A stretch of 64,000 nucleotides of DNA from Pseudomonas oryzagri (GCF_020831405.1 NZ_JAJHPU010000043.1:186001-250000), one strand, 5' to 3'. Counted from the first letter of the stretch, positions 16,142 to 25,996 are shown. The notes: generated by a model not told the origin, from the sequence alone. Translations and numbers: made by a program.

Positions 16142-16720
16142 ATGGAAGCTCTCGATGCCCTGATCAACCGCGTCTCCGTGGCCCGCGTGGACGCGCCGGC
16201 GCCGACGGCGGAGCAGCGCGAGCTGCTGTTCCGCGCCGCCCTGCGTGCCCCCGACCACGCCCAGTTGCGGCCGTGGCGTTTCCTCACCGTGGAAGGCGCG
16301 GCGCGCGAGGCGCTCGGCGAGCTGTTCGTGCGCGCCCAACTGGAGCGCGATCCGCAGGCACCGGCGGCGGTGCTGGACAAGGCGCGCGCCATGCCCCTGC
16401 GCGCACCGTTGCTGGTGGTGGTGGTCGCCTGCATCAAGCCCCATCCCAAGGTGCCGGAGGCCGAGCAGCTGCTGGCCGCCGGCTGCGCCGCCCATGGCCT
16501 GCTGCTGGCCGCCCATGCCCAGGGCATCGGCGCCATGTGGCGCACCGGTGACCTGGCCTACGATGCCACCGTACTGGCCGGCCTGGGTCTGGCCGCCAAC
16601 GAACGGGTGGTCGGCTTCCTTTATCTGGGTACCCCGCAGGGCGAGCTGCGCAAGCCGCAGCCGCTCGATCCGGCCGAGTTCGTCAGCGGCTGGACGTCAG
16701 ATCTCGCCGTCGCCGGCTAA
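16142..16720 (+). CDS. YdjA-type nitroreductase
   Basis: A small FMN-dependent NAD(P)H nitroreductase (192 aa) of the minimal YdjA class, which lacks the extra helices of larger nitroreductases. The N-terminus has ALRAPDHAQLRPWRFLTV (flavin phosphate and ribityl contacts), and the C-terminal half has GIGAMWRTGDLAY and VGFLYLGTPQG, both conserved in this class. The physiological substrate is unknown. The 3' end overlaps the 3' end of the oppositely oriented histidine kinase gene by 24 bases, so the two transcripts are complementary at their ends. Confidence 0.9.
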   Translation: MEALDALINRVSVARVDAPAPTAEQRELLFRAALRAPDHAQLRPWRFLTVEGAAREALGELFVRAQLERDPQAPAAVLDKARAMPLRAPLLVVVVACIKPHPKVPEAEQLLAAGCAAHGLLLAAHAQGIGAMWRTGDLAYDATVLAGLGLAANERVVGFLYLGTPQGELRKPQPLDPAEFVSGWTSDLAVAG

Positions 16721-18025
16721 CGGCAGCTCCAGACGGGCGACGAAGCCACCCTCCGGGTGGTTGGCCAGCAGCAGCTGGCCGCCATGGCGCTGGGCGGCGC
16801 GCCGCGCGATGGCCAGGCCCAGGCCGTGACCGGGGCTGGCCTGGCCGGGGGCGCGGAAGAATGGTTCGCCGAGCTGTGCCAGGTGTTCGGCGGCCACCCC
16901 GGGGCCGTGGTCGCGCACTTCCAGCAGCAGGCGTTCGCCGGCGCGGCGGGCGTCGATCTCCAGCGGCTGTCCGGGCGGATTGAAGCGCAGCGCGTTGCGC
17001 AGCAGGTTGTCCAGGGCGCGCTCGAGCAGCTCGGGCCAGCCGGACAGCTCAACGCCGGGCTCCAGGGTGACGCGGATTTCCTGCTCGGGGGCCAGCAGGC
17101 GGACATCCTCGCGAACCTTGGCGAGCAGGGCCGGCAGGTCGATGGCCTGGCGCTGGCTGCTCTCGGCATCCACCCGCGCCAATACCAGGATCTCGCTGAT
17201 CAACGCTTCCAGGCGGTCGCACTCCTGCACCAGCCGCGGCCACAGCCGCGCACGCTCCTCCTCGCCGGCGCGTTCGGCCAGCGCCAGGGCCACGCGCAGG
17301 CGCGCCAGCGGCGAGCGCAGCTCGTGGGAAACGTCGCGCAGCAGCTGGCGCTGGCTGCCGATCAGGTCCTGCAGGCGAGAGCCCATGCGGTTGAAGTCGC
17401 GCGCCAGGGTGCCCAGCTCGTCGCGCCGTGTGCCCAGGCGGGCCAGGCTGTTCTGCTGATAGGCGGTCTGGCCGAGGTCGTGCACGGCGCTGCGCAGGCG
17501 GTTGAGCGGGCGGGTGATGGACAGGGTGAGCAGGATGCTGAACAGGGTCAGCACCACCAGGGCGATGACCAGGGCGCTGGCCGGCCACAGCAGGCTGTCG
17601 CGGTGCCAGCCGGCCAGTTCGCCGTGGGGGATGCGATAGATGAACAGGTAGGTCTGGCCGCTCTGCGCGCTGGTGTACTCCTGGCTGAGGCGCCGCCAGG
17701 GCAAGCGCCGCTCGTCCCGGCGCGCCTCGAAGGCGGCGGCGCGCGGCGGGAAGGTGCCGCGTACCAGCGGCTCGCCGGTTTCGTCGAGCACCTGCACGTC
17801 GATATGTCGGCGGTGCTTGCGGCGTTCGAGGAACGCCTGCGCGGCCTGCGGCCCCAGGGTCTCGTAGCGTTCGGTCCATTTCGCCGCCACGTCGCGGATG
17901 CCGGGGTGGCGGGCGAGGATCCAGGCATCCTGGTTGAGGGCGTGGCCAAGCAGCAGCGAAAGGCCGGCCACCGCAGCGATGGCCAGCCAGAAAGTGGCGA
18001 AGATGCGCCAGAACAGGGTGCGCAT
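16697..18025 (-). CDS. cpxS: Sensor histidine kinase, CpxA/CpxS-like
   Basis: A two-helix membrane sensor (442 aa). The first helix lies around residues 8-28, a periplasmic domain follows to about 160, then a second helix and a HAMP linker. The dimerisation box is LLRDVSHELRSPLARLRVAL with the phosphorylated His; the ATP-binding part has LLRNALRFNPPGQP (N box), VRDHGPGVAAEHL (G1) and GHGLGLAIARRAAQRHGG (G2). It is the last gene of the order regulator, Spy/CpxP protein, kinase, which points to sensing envelope stress. Assignment to Cpx rather than another OmpR-family pair rests mainly on the adjacent CpxP-like gene. Confidence 0.88.
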   Translation of the reverse strand: MRTLFWRIFATFWLAIAAVAGLSLLLGHALNQDAWILARHPGIRDVAAKWTERYETLGPQAAQAFLERRKHRRHIDVQVLDETGEPLVRGTFPPRAAAFEARRDERRLPWRRLSQEYTSAQSGQTYLFIYRIPHGELAGWHRDSLLWPASALVIALVVLTLFSILLTLSITRPLNRLRSAVHDLGQTAYQQNSLARLGTRRDELGTLARDFNRMGSRLQDLIGSQRQLLRDVSHELRSPLARLRVALALAERAGEEERARLWPRLVQECDRLEALISEILVLARVDAESSQRQAIDLPALLAKVREDVRLLAPEQEIRVTLEPGVELSGWPELLERALDNLLRNALRFNPPGQPLEIDARRAGERLLLEVRDHGPGVAAEHLAQLGEPFFRAPGQASPGHGLGLAIARRAAQRHGGQLLLANHPEGGFVARLELPLAGDGEI

Positions 18026-18086
18026 GCGGCGTCCGTGACTGAGGGGGAGGGAAGGGCGGGGCGTCGGTCACGCCCCGCCGGTTGGC

Positions 18087-18509
18087 TTACTCGGCCTTCT
18101 TGTCGCGCTCGGCCTTCCAGGCTTCGAACTCGGCGCGTTCGGCGCGGCGCTCCTCGATCTTCTTGAGCATCTCGTCGAACTGCTTCTGCTGCTCGGGGGT
18201 CAGCTTGTCGCGAATGGCCTTGTTGGTCTTGTCGCGGTTGTCCTGCAGTTCCTTCTGCATGGCGGCCTTCTCGGCGGCCGGCAGCTTGTCGAGGTAGCGC
18301 TGGGTGATCTCGTGCTGGTTCTTGACCTGCGTGCGCATCTGCTCGCGCATCACGCGATGCTGCTCGGGGGTGAGGTTCAGCTCCTGCATCATGTGGCCGC
18401 CGCGGTGGCCGTCGCCATGCATCGGGCGCGGCTCGAAGCCGTCGCCGGCGGCGAAGGCCAGGGTCGGCAGGCTGGCGGCGAGGAGCAGGGCGGTAAGAGT
18501 CTTGCGCAT
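18087..18509 (-). CDS. Spy/CpxP family periplasmic protein
   Basis: A 140-residue exported protein with signal peptide MRKTLTALLLAASLPTLAFA cut near residue 20. The mature part is almost entirely charged helix and contains two LTPEQ motifs (the LTxxQ signature), one near residue 46 and one near 103, separated by a helix rich in Gln, Lys and Arg. Family members act as periplasmic chaperones and as brakes on the Cpx sensor kinase. The gene sits between the response regulator (102 bases upstream) and the kinase (61 bases downstream), supporting that role. Confidence 0.92.
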   Translation of the reverse strand: MRKTLTALLLAASLPTLAFAAGDGFEPRPMHGDGHRGGHMMQELNLTPEQHRVMREQMRTQVKNQHEITQRYLDKLPAAEKAAMQKELQDNRDKTNKAIRDKLTPEQQKQFDEMLKKIEERRAERAEFEAWKAERDKKAE

Positions 18510-18611
18510 GGGTGTTTCCTTCTCGATGGCGGCGTGGTCGCCGGATGAGTTCAGTCTAGGGAACGCAAGGTCAACCGCGGTCAGTGGAAGGTAAAGGTGG
18601 GGTAAAGAGCC

Positions 18612-19304
18612 TCAGGGGGCGTAGTAGTAGCCGCGCCCGCGGCTGGCGAGGATGCGCGGGCGGCCGTCGGCATGCGCGCCGAGCTTCTTGCGCAGGTTGC
18701 TGACGTGCATGTCCAGGCTGCGGTCGTACAGGGTCAGCTTGCGGCCGAGGGCGAGCTGGGCGAGGGCCTGCTTGTCCAGCGGCTCGCCGGGCTGCTTGAG
18801 CAGGGCTTCGAGGATGTGGCTTTCCGAAACGGTGAGGGGGATTTCCTGTTCGCCGAGCATGGCGACGCCACGGCTCGGGCTGTAGCTCAGGTCGCCCAGC
18901 TCCAGGCGGGTATTGGCGCTGGCCGGGCTGCCGCCCCCCGGCTGCACCCGGCGCAGCACGGCGCGCAGACGGGCGGTCAGCTCGCGCGGGTCGCAGGGCT
19001 TGGCCAGGTAGTCGTCGGCGCCCAGCTCCAGGCCGAGGATGCGGTCGAGCGGCTCACCGCGCGCCGAGAGCATCAGCACCGGCAGCTCCGGGTGCTCGCT
19101 GCGCAGCTGCTTGAGCAGCTCCAGACCGCTGCCGTCGGGCAGCATCACGTCGAGCACCACGGCGTCCGGCGTGCGCCCGGCCAGCGCGGCGCGCGCGCTG
19201 CCCCCGTCGTGGCAGGCGCGCACAACGAAGCCCTCGTGGCCGAGCCAGGCGGCCAGCAGCTCGGTGAGCTCGTGGTCGTCGTCGATCAGCAGCAGGTCAC
19301 TCAT
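18612..19304 (-). CDS. cpxR: OmpR-family response regulator, CpxR-like
   Basis: A DNA-binding response regulator (230 aa). The receiver domain covers residues 1-115 with acidic pocket DDD (8-10), phosphorylation site Asp52 (VVLDVMLPDGSG) and Lys near 101 (DDYLAKP). The winged-helix domain follows a Gly/Ser-rich linker and ends RGRGYYYAP, with LTVSESHILEALL and LDMHVSNLRKKL as the helices of the DNA-binding core. It is first in the operon ahead of the Spy/CpxP gene and the kinase. It probably controls its own operon, but I did not find a clear CpxR box. Confidence 0.9.
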   Translation of the reverse strand: MSDLLLIDDDHELTELLAAWLGHEGFVVRACHDGGSARAALAGRTPDAVVLDVMLPDGSGLELLKQLRSEHPELPVLMLSARGEPLDRILGLELGADDYLAKPCDPRELTARLRAVLRRVQPGGGSPASANTRLELGDLSYSPSRGVAMLGEQEIPLTVSESHILEALLKQPGEPLDKQALAQLALGRKLTLYDRSLDMHVSNLRKKLGAHADGRPRILASRGRGYYYAP

Positions 19305-19329
19305 CGCGTTCTCGATGCGGCGCGCGGGA

Positions 19330-19629
19330 TCAGGGCAGGGTCTGGCGGAACGGCTTGACCACCACCTCGGCGTACACGCCGGCGGCGCAGAAGGGGTCGG
19401 CGTCGGCCCAGGCACGGGCGGCTTCCAGCGAGTCGAACTCGGCGACGATCAGGCTGCCGGTGAAGCCGGCCGGGCCCGGGTCGTTGCTGTCGATGGCCGG
19501 GTGCGGGCCGGCGAGCACCAGGCGACCGGCGTCCTTGAGGGCGATGATGCGCTCGAGGTGGGCCGGGCGGTGGGCCAGGCGGGCGTCGAGGGTGTTGGGG
19601 GCGTCGCTGGCGATGATGGCGTAGAGCAT
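19330..19629 (-). CDS. YciI family protein
   Basis: A 99-residue ferredoxin-like-fold protein. Conserved His and Asp residues of the putative active site appear in [18 protein letters not shown] and [13 protein letters not shown]. YciI proteins are enzyme-like, but the reaction is not known for the stand-alone form. The ATG has GGACTG upstream and starts one base before the end of the YciB gene, so the two are coupled. The nearby order yciB-yciI resembles other gammaproteobacteria. Confidence 0.9.
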   Translation of the reverse strand: MLYAIIASDAPNTLDARLAHRPAHLERIIALKDAGRLVLAGPHPAIDSNDPGPAGFTGSLIVAEFDSLEAARAWADADPFCAAGVYAEVVVKPFRQTLP

Positions 19630-19630
19630 G

Positions 19631-20227
19631 TCAGTCCTTGCTGGCAGGTTGATCGGCGGGGGCAGTCTGCAGGTGGCGGGCGAGGAACACGCCCTGGCCG
19701 AGCATGAACAACAGGGTCAGGCCGAGGCTGCCGAATACTTTGAAGTCGACCCAGAACTCGTGGAAGGTGAAGGCCACGTACAGGTTGGCCAGCCCGCAGA
19801 ACAGGAAGAAGGCCGCCCAGGCCAGATTGAGTCGGGCCCACAACGGCGCCGGCAGCTGGATGGCATGGCCCATCAGGCGCTGGATCAGCGGCCGGTCGCC
19901 GATGAAGTGGCTGGCGACGAAGCCTGCGGCGAACAGCCAGTTGACCACCGGGGCCTTCCACTTGAGGAAGGTCTCGCTGTGGAAGGCGAGGGTCAGGCCG
20001 CCGAACAGCACGCAGGCCAGCAGGGTGAGCCACTGGCCCTTCTCCAGTCGGCGCTGGGTGGCGAAGATCAGCCCGTAGACCAGTACCGAGGCGCCGATCA
20101 GCACGGCGGTGGCGCTGAACACGCCGCCCACCGTGAGGCTGTGCCCGGCCAGTTCGACGGTGCGCGGTGTCATCTTGTAGACGGTGAAGAACAGGATCAG
20201 CGGGATGAAATCGACGAATTGTTTCAC
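19631..20227 (-). CDS. yciB: YciB/IspA septation-associated membrane protein
   Basis: An inner-membrane protein of 198 aa with five hydrophobic helices. The family signatures are present: [14 protein letters not shown] at the N-terminus, [32 protein letters not shown] and [17 protein letters not shown]. YciB contributes to cell-envelope synthesis and septation, interacting with division proteins. The start is a GTG that places VKQFVDFIP at the family's conserved N-terminus; the open frame upstream of it is unrelated. It diverges from the PHP phosphatase gene with about 70 bases between. Confidence 0.93.
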   Translation of the reverse strand: MKQFVDFIPLILFFTVYKMTPRTVELAGHSLTVGGVFSATAVLIGASVLVYGLIFATQRRLEKGQWLTLLACVLFGGLTLAFHSETFLKWKAPVVNWLFAAGFVASHFIGDRPLIQRLMGHAIQLPAPLWARLNLAWAAFFLFCGLANLYVAFTFHEFWVDFKVFGSLGLTLLFMLGQGVFLARHLQTAPADQPASKD

Positions 20228-20294
20228 TGCGCGCGCCAGGGGACCGGGGGAGCGCGCATAATAACAGACCACCCATAAGGGAAAAGCATCGCCC

Positions 20295-21155
20295 ATGTAC
20301 GCCGATCTGCACTGCCATACCACCGCCTCCGACGGCCTGCTGACGCCCACCGGCGTGGTGGAGCGGGCGCACGAGCGGGGCGTGGGCGTGCTCGCCATCA
20401 CCGACCACGATACCCTCGACGGTCTGGCCGAGGCGCAGGTCGCCGCCGCGCGCGTGGGCATCGAGCTGATCACCGGCGTCGAGCTGTCCTGTACCTGGGC
20501 GGGAGCGACCATCCACGTGCTGGGCTACGCCTTCGCACCCGAGGCGCCGGCCCTGGTGCAGGCCGTCGACTCCCTGCACCAGGGCCGCTGGGCACGCGCC
20601 GAGGAGATCGGTCGACGCCTGGCTGCCAAGGGCATGCCCGACTGCTTCGCGGGCGCCCGCGAGGTGCAGCAGGAGCGCGGCGAAAGCGGCAACGCGCCGT
20701 CGCGTCCGCACTTCGCCGAGTTCATGACCCGCGCCGGCTACGTCAAGGATCACTCGCAGGCCTTTCAGCGCTGGCTGGGCGCCGGCAAGCTGGGCGACGT
20801 CAAGCAGCACTGGCCGGAGCTGGGCAGCACCCTGGATACCCTGCGCGAGGCCGGCGCGTGGATCAGCCTGGCCCATCCCTGCCATTACGACTTTACTCGA
20901 ACCAAGCGGCGCAAACTGGTGATGGCCTTCGTCGAGGGCGGCGGACACGCGCTGGAAGTCTCCAACGGTGCGCAGGCCGACAGCCAGGTCGGCATGCTGG
21001 CCAACACTGTGCGCGAGTTCGGCCTGCTGGCCAGTGCCGGCAGCGACTTCCATGGCCCGCGGCAGTGGTCCGAACTCGGCAGCTACCGGGCACCGCCCGA
21101 GGATTTGCCGGTGCTGTGGCGCCGGCTGACCAAGATGGAACATCCGCGTGCGTAA
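20295..21155 (+). CDS. PHP-domain phosphatase (RNase AM/TrpH type)
   Basis: A PHP-fold metal-dependent phosphoesterase (286 aa) related to E. coli YciV, which removes nucleotides from the 5' end of short RNAs and hydrolyses 3',5'-bisphosphonucleotides. Metal ligands are seen in [41 protein letters not shown] and AGSDFHGP. The length and the final GSDFHGP match the family. It is the first gene of a tight run with yciO, scpA and scpB (gaps of 9 and 16 bases, then overlap). Confidence 0.93.
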   Translation: MYADLHCHTTASDGLLTPTGVVERAHERGVGVLAITDHDTLDGLAEAQVAAARVGIELITGVELSCTWAGATIHVLGYAFAPEAPALVQAVDSLHQGRWARAEEIGRRLAAKGMPDCFAGAREVQQERGESGNAPSRPHFAEFMTRAGYVKDHSQAFQRWLGAGKLGDVKQHWPELGSTLDTLREAGAWISLAHPCHYDFTRTKRRKLVMAFVEGGGHALEVSNGAQADSQVGMLANTVREFGLLASAGSDFHGPRQWSELGSYRAPPEDLPVLWRRLTKMEHPRA

Positions 21156-21164
21156 GGAACAGCC

Positions 21165-21794
21165 ATGAGTCAATTCTTTCAGATCCACGCGGAGAATCCG
21201 CAGCTGCGCCTGGTCAAGCAGGCCGTGGACATCATTCGCGACGGCGGCGTGGCGGTCTACCCGACCGATTCGGCCTACGCCCTCGGCTGCCAGCTCGGCA
21301 ACAAGGCGGCGGTCGAGCGTATCCGCCAGCTGCGTCGCCTCGACGACAAGCACAACTTCACCCTGGTCTGTTGCAACCTGTCGCAACTCGGCGAATACGC
21401 CAAGGTGGACACCAGCGCCTTCCGCCTGCTCAAGGCGCACACCCCGGGCCCCTACACCTTCATCCTCGATGCCACCCGCGAGGTGCCGCGCATGCTGCTG
21501 CACCCCAAGCGGCGCACCATCGGCCTGCGCGTACCCAGCAATCCGATCGCCCAGGCCCTGCTCGCCGAGCTGAACGAGCCGCTGATGAGCGTCAGCCTGA
21601 TCCTGCCCGGCGACGAGCACCCGATGAGCGATCCCTATGAGATCCGCGACCGCCTGGAGAAGCAGGTCGACCTGATCATCGACGGCGGCTACGGCAGCCT
21701 GGAGGCCTCGACGGTGATCAGCCTGGTCGGCGGCGAGCCGGAGGTGCTGCGCGTCGGCTGCGGCGATCCGGAACCCTTCCTGGTGCCGGCCTGA
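21165..21794 (+). CDS. YciO-type Sua5/YrdC family protein
   Basis: A 209-residue member of the L-threonylcarbamoyl-AMP synthase superfamily, YciO branch. The nucleotide/tRNA-binding motif IRDGGVAVYPTDSAYALGC is near residue 25, followed by RRLDDKHNFTLVC, HTPGPYTFIL and RTIGLRVPSNPIAQALL. YciO proteins carry out the TsaC reaction poorly or not at all in some species, so annotation as the t6A enzyme would be a guess. AAGGAAC precedes the ATG. It sits between the PHP phosphatase and scpA genes in a likely operon. Confidence 0.9.
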   Translation: MSQFFQIHAENPQLRLVKQAVDIIRDGGVAVYPTDSAYALGCQLGNKAAVERIRQLRRLDDKHNFTLVCCNLSQLGEYAKVDTSAFRLLKAHTPGPYTFILDATREVPRMLLHPKRRTIGLRVPSNPIAQALLAELNEPLMSVSLILPGDEHPMSDPYEIRDRLEKQVDLIIDGGYGSLEASTVISLVGGEPEVLRVGCGDPEPFLVPA

Positions 21795-21810
21795 TGGGCG
21801 AGGGCGCGCG

Positions 21811-22674
21811 GTGAGCGAAGTGGAGCAGCAGCGGCCCGCGGACGGCGCGGCCACGGCGCCCGAGCAGTTGCCGCTGGCGCTGGTCTACGGCACGGCCTTC
21901 ACAGAGCTGCCGCAGGACCTGTACATCCCGCCGGATGCCCTGGAGGTGTTCCTCGAGGCCTTCGAGGGCCCCCTGGACCTGCTGCTCTACCTGATCCGCA
22001 AGCAGAACATCGACATCCTCGACATCCCGGTGGCGGAGATCACCCGCCAGTACATGGGCTACGTCGAGCTGATGAAGGCGGTGCGCCTGGAGCTGGCTGC
22101 CGAGTACCTGGTGATGGCGGCGATGCTCGCCGAGATCAAGTCGCGCATGCTGTTGCCGCGCTCCAGCGAGGCCGAGGAGGACGAGGAGGACCCGCGCGCC
22201 GAGCTGATCCGCCGCCTGCAGGAGTACGAGCGCTTCAAGCAGGCCGCCGAGGAGCTGGACGCCCTGCCGCGGGTCGGTCGCGACCTGCAGCTGGCGCGGG
22301 CACCGGCGCCGGAGGCGCGCGCGCGCACCCTGCTGCCGGAGGTGAGCCTCGACGAGGTGCTGCTGGCGATGGCCGAAGTGCTGCGCCGCGCCGAGCTGTT
22401 CGAGAGCCACCAGGTGACCCGCGAGCTGCTGTCCACCCGCGAGCGCATGAGCGACGTGCTGGAGCGCCTGCAGGGCGGCGCCTTCGTGCCCTTCGTCCTG
22501 CTGTTCGCCGCCGAGGAGGGCAAGCTCGGCGTGGTGGTGACCTTCATGGCCATCCTCGAACTGGTCAAGGAGCGGCTGATCGAACTGGTGCAGAACGAGG
22601 CCTTCACGCCCATCCATGTGCGCCTGCGCGGCGCGGCGCCGGACGAAAGTCCGCTCGTAGAGGAAATCCCATGA
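21811..22674 (+). CDS. scpA: Segregation and condensation protein A
   Basis: The kleisin subunit of the SMC-ScpAB condensin complex, which organises the nucleoid. The 287-aa protein begins with a GTG and a short Pro/Ala-rich head, then the kleisin N-terminal helix region FEGPLDLLLYLIRKQNIDILDIPV and EYLVMAAMLAEIKSRMLLP, an acidic linker (EAEEDEEDPRAEL), and a C-terminal winged helix. The stop overlaps the scpB start by four bases (ATGA), indicating coupled translation and a fixed subunit ratio. The partner SMC protein is not in this window. Confidence 0.95.
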   Translation: MSEVEQQRPADGAATAPEQLPLALVYGTAFTELPQDLYIPPDALEVFLEAFEGPLDLLLYLIRKQNIDILDIPVAEITRQYMGYVELMKAVRLELAAEYLVMAAMLAEIKSRMLLPRSSEAEEDEEDPRAELIRRLQEYERFKQAAEELDALPRVGRDLQLARAPAPEARARTLLPEVSLDEVLLAMAEVLRRAELFESHQVTRELLSTRERMSDVLERLQGGAFVPFVLLFAAEEGKLGVVVTFMAILELVKERLIELVQNEAFTPIHVRLRGAAPDESPLVEEIP

Positions 22675-23453
22675 ATCTTGCCGATCCGCGCCAGCTGGCG
22701 ACGGTGCTCGAAGCCATCCTGCTGGCGGCTGGCAAGCCGCTGCCGCTCGAGCGCCTGGCGGAGCTGTTCGACGAACCCGAAAGGCCCTCGGTGAAACTGC
22801 TGCGCGAGGCGCTGTCGGTGCTCGCCGGTTCCTGCCTGGGACGCGGTTTCGAGTTGAGCGAGGTGGCTTCCGGCTACCGCCTGCAGGTGCGCGGGCACTT
22901 CTCGCCCTGGGTGAGCCGGTTGTGGGAGGAGCGCCCGCAGCGCTATTCGCGCGCCCTGCTGGAGACGCTGGCGCTGATCGCCTATCGTCAGCCGATCACC
23001 CGCGGCGAAATCGAGGAGGTGCGCGGCGTGGCGGTCAACAGCAATATCATCAAGACCCTGCAGGAGCGCGAGTGGATCCGCGTGGTCGGCTATCGCGAGG
23101 TACCGGGAAGGCCGGCGATGTTCGCCACCACCCGCGCCTTCCTCGACCACTTCAACCTCAGGAACCTCGACGAGCTGCCGCCGCTGGCTGCGCTGCGCGA
23201 GCTGGAGCCGCAGCTGCCGGCCGAGGACCTCGATCCCGAGGTGCCGGCAGACCTGCAGGCACGCGCCGACCTGGCCCTTGGCGAGGACGAGGAGGCGGAG
23301 GAGCCGCGCAGCGAGACCAACTTCCGCACCCTGCTGGCCGAACTGGACGCCATGGAGCAGGGGTTGAAGAGCGATTTCGACGATCTGCCGCTGGCGCTCG
23401 GCCTGGACGGCGAGGCGGTCGGCGCCGACGAGGGTGCCGAGCGGCCGCAGTGA
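22671..23453 (+). CDS. scpB: Segregation and condensation protein B
   Basis: Partner of ScpA; a dimer with two winged-helix domains in each subunit. The 260-aa protein has VLEAILLAAGKPLPLERLAELF at the start, then RALLETLALIAYRQPITRGEIEEVRGVAVNSN (split here as the second winged helix), VVGYREVPGRPAMFATT and an acidic C-terminal extension (from about residue 195) longer than in Gram-positive relatives. Translation overlaps scpA by four bases. Confidence 0.95.
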   Translation: MNLADPRQLATVLEAILLAAGKPLPLERLAELFDEPERPSVKLLREALSVLAGSCLGRGFELSEVASGYRLQVRGHFSPWVSRLWEERPQRYSRALLETLALIAYRQPITRGEIEEVRGVAVNSNIIKTLQEREWIRVVGYREVPGRPAMFATTRAFLDHFNLRNLDELPPLAALRELEPQLPAEDLDPEVPADLQARADLALGEDEEAEEPRSETNFRTLLAELDAMEQGLKSDFDDLPLALGLDGEAVGADEGAERPQ

Positions 23454-23567
23454 CGACCTCCGGGCGGTCGCCTGCCCGGTGCGCACGAGCGGGCATAGGC
23501 GTATGATGCGCGCCCCTCGATTCAACCTTAACTTCACAGCGTCCGGTTCCACCGGGAGGTGCCCAGC

Positions 23568-24680
23568 ATGACCGAAGTCGATATCCACGAAGAACACCGC
23601 CCTGTCGGTGAGAAACTGCAGAAAGTCCTGGCGCGCATGGGCGTCGGTTCGCGCCGCGACGTCGAGGACTGGATCACCCAGGGTCGCGTCAAGGTCAATG
23701 GCGTGCAGGCCACCCTCGGCCAGCGCATCGGCGCCACTGACGCCATCGCCCTCGACGGCCGCCTGCTGCGCCGCGAGGAAGACGAGGTGGTGCGTCGCGT
23801 GCTGATCTACAACAAGCCCGAGGGCGAGGTGTGCACCCGCTCCGACCCGGAAGGCCGGCCGACCGTGTTCGACCGTCTGCCGCGACCCAAGAGCGGACGC
23901 TGGATCAATATCGGCCGCCTCGACATCAACACCACCGGCCTGCTGCTGTTCACCACCGATGGCGAGCTGGCCAATCGCCTGATGCACCCGTCCTACGAGA
24001 TGGACCGCGAGTACGCGGTGCGTGTGCGCGGCGAGGTCACCGAAGAGATGCTCGAGAACCTGAAGAACGGCGTGATGCTCGAGGACGGTCCGGCGCGCTT
24101 CACCGACATCAAGGAGGCACCGCAGGGCGACGGCTTCAATCGCTGGTTCCATTGCGTGGTGATGGAGGGCCGCAACCGCGAAGTGCGTCGCCTGTGGGAG
24201 TCGCAGGGTCTGGTGGTCAGCCGCCTGAAGCGCGTGCGCTTCGGCCCGGTCTTCCTCACCGCCGACCTGTCGGTGGGCCGCTGGCGGGAAATGGAGCAGG
24301 GCGAGGTCGACATCCTCGCCGGTGAGGTCGGCCTCAAGCCGATGGCGTTGCCCGGCATGAAGGGCAAGACCCGCGAGAAGCTCGACCGCCTGCAGCGCAA
24401 GTCGGCCAAGCCGGTTCCCGGCGAGCGCAGCCGTTCGTCGCGCGACGAGCGTGGCGAGGGGCGTTCGGGGCGTGGCGAAGGCCGTGGCCGCGACCAGGGC
24501 TCGGTGATCGCCGAGCGTCCCGGCGACGTGCGCGGCAAGCGCCCGGCCAAGCCGCGCGACGAGCGTGCCACGCCGAACCTGAGCGAGCGTCCGTCGCGCA
24601 AGCCGGCCGCGCAGCCGACCAAGCGCCGTCCGCAACCGGCTGGCGAGGGTCAGCGTCCGGGCTTCCGACGCGGCAAGTAA
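23568..24680 (+). CDS. rluB: Ribosomal large subunit pseudouridine synthase B
   Basis: RluB forms pseudouridine 2605 in 23S rRNA. An N-terminal S4 domain ([23 protein letters not shown]) is followed by the catalytic domain with [16 protein letters not shown], where the Asp is the nucleophile, and [15 protein letters not shown]. Residues from about 260 to 370 form a low-complexity basic tail full of Arg, Gly, Asp and Pro (repeats like RDERG and RGEGRGR), typical of Pseudomonas RluB and likely disordered RNA-binding sequence. The ATG following GGGAGGT is preferred to a GTG nine bases upstream. Confidence 0.95.
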   Translation: MTEVDIHEEHRPVGEKLQKVLARMGVGSRRDVEDWITQGRVKVNGVQATLGQRIGATDAIALDGRLLRREEDEVVRRVLIYNKPEGEVCTRSDPEGRPTVFDRLPRPKSGRWINIGRLDINTTGLLLFTTDGELANRLMHPSYEMDREYAVRVRGEVTEEMLENLKNGVMLEDGPARFTDIKEAPQGDGFNRWFHCVVMEGRNREVRRLWESQGLVVSRLKRVRFGPVFLTADLSVGRWREMEQGEVDILAGEVGLKPMALPGMKGKTREKLDRLQRKSAKPVPGERSRSSRDERGEGRSGRGEGRGRDQGSVIAERPGDVRGKRPAKPRDERATPNLSERPSRKPAAQPTKRRPQPAGEGQRPGFRRGK

Positions 24681-24695
24681 GCAGCGGCGGTAAAG

Positions 24696-24724
24696 AAAAA
24701 GGCGACCCTCGGGTCGCCTTTTTT
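24696..24724 (+). terminator. Rho-independent terminator after rluB
   Basis: GGCGACCC-TC-GGGTCGCC followed by a run of six or more T, and preceded by AAAAA so that it may work on both strands. It begins about 16 bases after the rluB stop. Confidence 0.92.
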
Positions 24725-24931
24725 GTATCGCGGGTTCGGTGGCCAGCCCGTTGCGGCCGATCAGGCCGCTGGCGAGCCGCAGGATGAACCAGGACAGGAG
24801 CGCCTCCGCGGATAGTCCGGGACGGGCCCTCGCATTATCACTCGGCGGGCGAGGAGGTCACCCGCGCGAGCTGTCCATCCTGGCTGTGCAGCGCCATGCT
24901 GCAAGCGGCTCCGCTTGCGGGCTGGCACGGT

Positions 24932-25852
24932 TCAGATGCCCTGCGGAATTTCCTCGCCGCCGAGCGCCTCGATCAGCTGGGGCAGGAACTCGGTGAAGGT
25001 CAGCATCATCAGGGTGAAGCTGGCGTCCTGCTGGGCCAGGGCGTCGTCGCCGCCATCCTGCTCGGCCTGCTCCTGCAGCAGATCCTCGAAACGCAGGCGC
25101 TTGAGGGCGAGCTTGTCGTCGATCAGCAGCGACAGCTTGTCCGACCAGGCCAGGCTCAGCTTGGTCACCAGCTTGCCGGCGGCCAGGTGGTTCTGCACTT
25201 CGTCGCTGCCCAGGTCTTGGCGCTTGCAGCGCACGATGCCGCCGTCCTCGTGGGTGTCGCGCAGCTCGCACTCGTCGAGCAGCACCAGGCCGTTGCTGGC
25301 GTGCTGGTCCTTCATCCAGGTGGTGAAAGTGGCAGTGGGGGCGATCTTCACCGACAGCGGACGCACGGGCAGCGAGCCGAGGACCTCGCGCAGGGTGGAC
25401 AGCAGGTCCTCGGCCTTCTTCGGGCTGGCCGCGTCGACCAGGATCAGCCCCTGCTGCGGGGCGATGGCCGCGAAGGTCTTCGAGCGGCGGATGAAGGCAC
25501 GCGGCAGCAGGGTCTGCACGATCTCGTCCTTGAGCTGGTCGCGCTCCTTCTTGTAGACCTTGCGCATCTGCTGGGTTTCGATCTCGTCGATCTTCTCCTG
25601 CAGCGCATCACGCACCACGCTGCCGGGCAGGATGCGCTCCTCCTTGCGGGCGGCGACCAGGAAGAAATCCTGGCTGGCATGCACCAGCGGCGCATCGTCA
25701 CCCTTGCCCAGCGGGGCGACGAAGCCGTAGGTGGCCAGTTCCTGGCTGGCGCAGGCACGCGCCGGCTTGCCGGCCAGCGCGGCCTCGAGCTTCTCGGCAT
25801 CCAGTTGCAGGTCCTGGGTGAGGCGATAGACAAGCAGGTTACGGAACCACAT
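24932..25852 (-). CDS. rdgC: Recombination-associated protein RdgC
   Basis: A ring-shaped DNA-binding protein that limits RecA filament activity. The 306-aa length equals the usual Pseudomonas size and the sequence starts [18 protein letters not shown], as in all RdgC proteins. Other signatures are [23 protein letters not shown] and [20 protein letters not shown]. An upstream in-frame ATG eight codons earlier is not supported by the family. The gene is single, transcribed toward the rluB terminator, with a promoter region facing the tRNA genes. Confidence 0.95.
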   Translation of the reverse strand: MWFRNLLVYRLTQDLQLDAEKLEAALAGKPARACASQELATYGFVAPLGKGDDAPLVHASQDFFLVAARKEERILPGSVVRDALQEKIDEIETQQMRKVYKKERDQLKDEIVQTLLPRAFIRRSKTFAAIAPQQGLILVDAASPKKAEDLLSTLREVLGSLPVRPLSVKIAPTATFTTWMKDQHASNGLVLLDECELRDTHEDGGIVRCKRQDLGSDEVQNHLAAGKLVTKLSLAWSDKLSLLIDDKLALKRLRFEDLLQEQAEQDGGDDALAQQDASFTLMMLTFTEFLPQLIEALGGEEIPQGI

Positions 25853-25967
25853 GGCGACGAAGGTCTCCTCGAGCAAAGGAGGGCATTATTCCTGCTGGCG
25901 TCTTCGTCGACCACCCACGTTTGCGCCAAGTGTTTGGTTTGCCTCGAAATTTTTTTTGAAAAAAGAC

Positions 25968-25996
25968 TTGCCAAGGGGGAAAGGCATCCCTAGAAT
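25968..25996 (+). promoter_or_regulatory. Sigma-70 promoter of the tRNA pair
   Basis: TTGCCA (25968-25973), a 17-base spacer and TAGAAT (25991-25996), followed by a GC-rich discriminator (GCGCACC), the hallmark of stringently controlled stable-RNA promoters. An A/T-rich stretch upstream (TTTTTTTGAAAAAA) could serve as an UP element. Confidence 0.85.
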
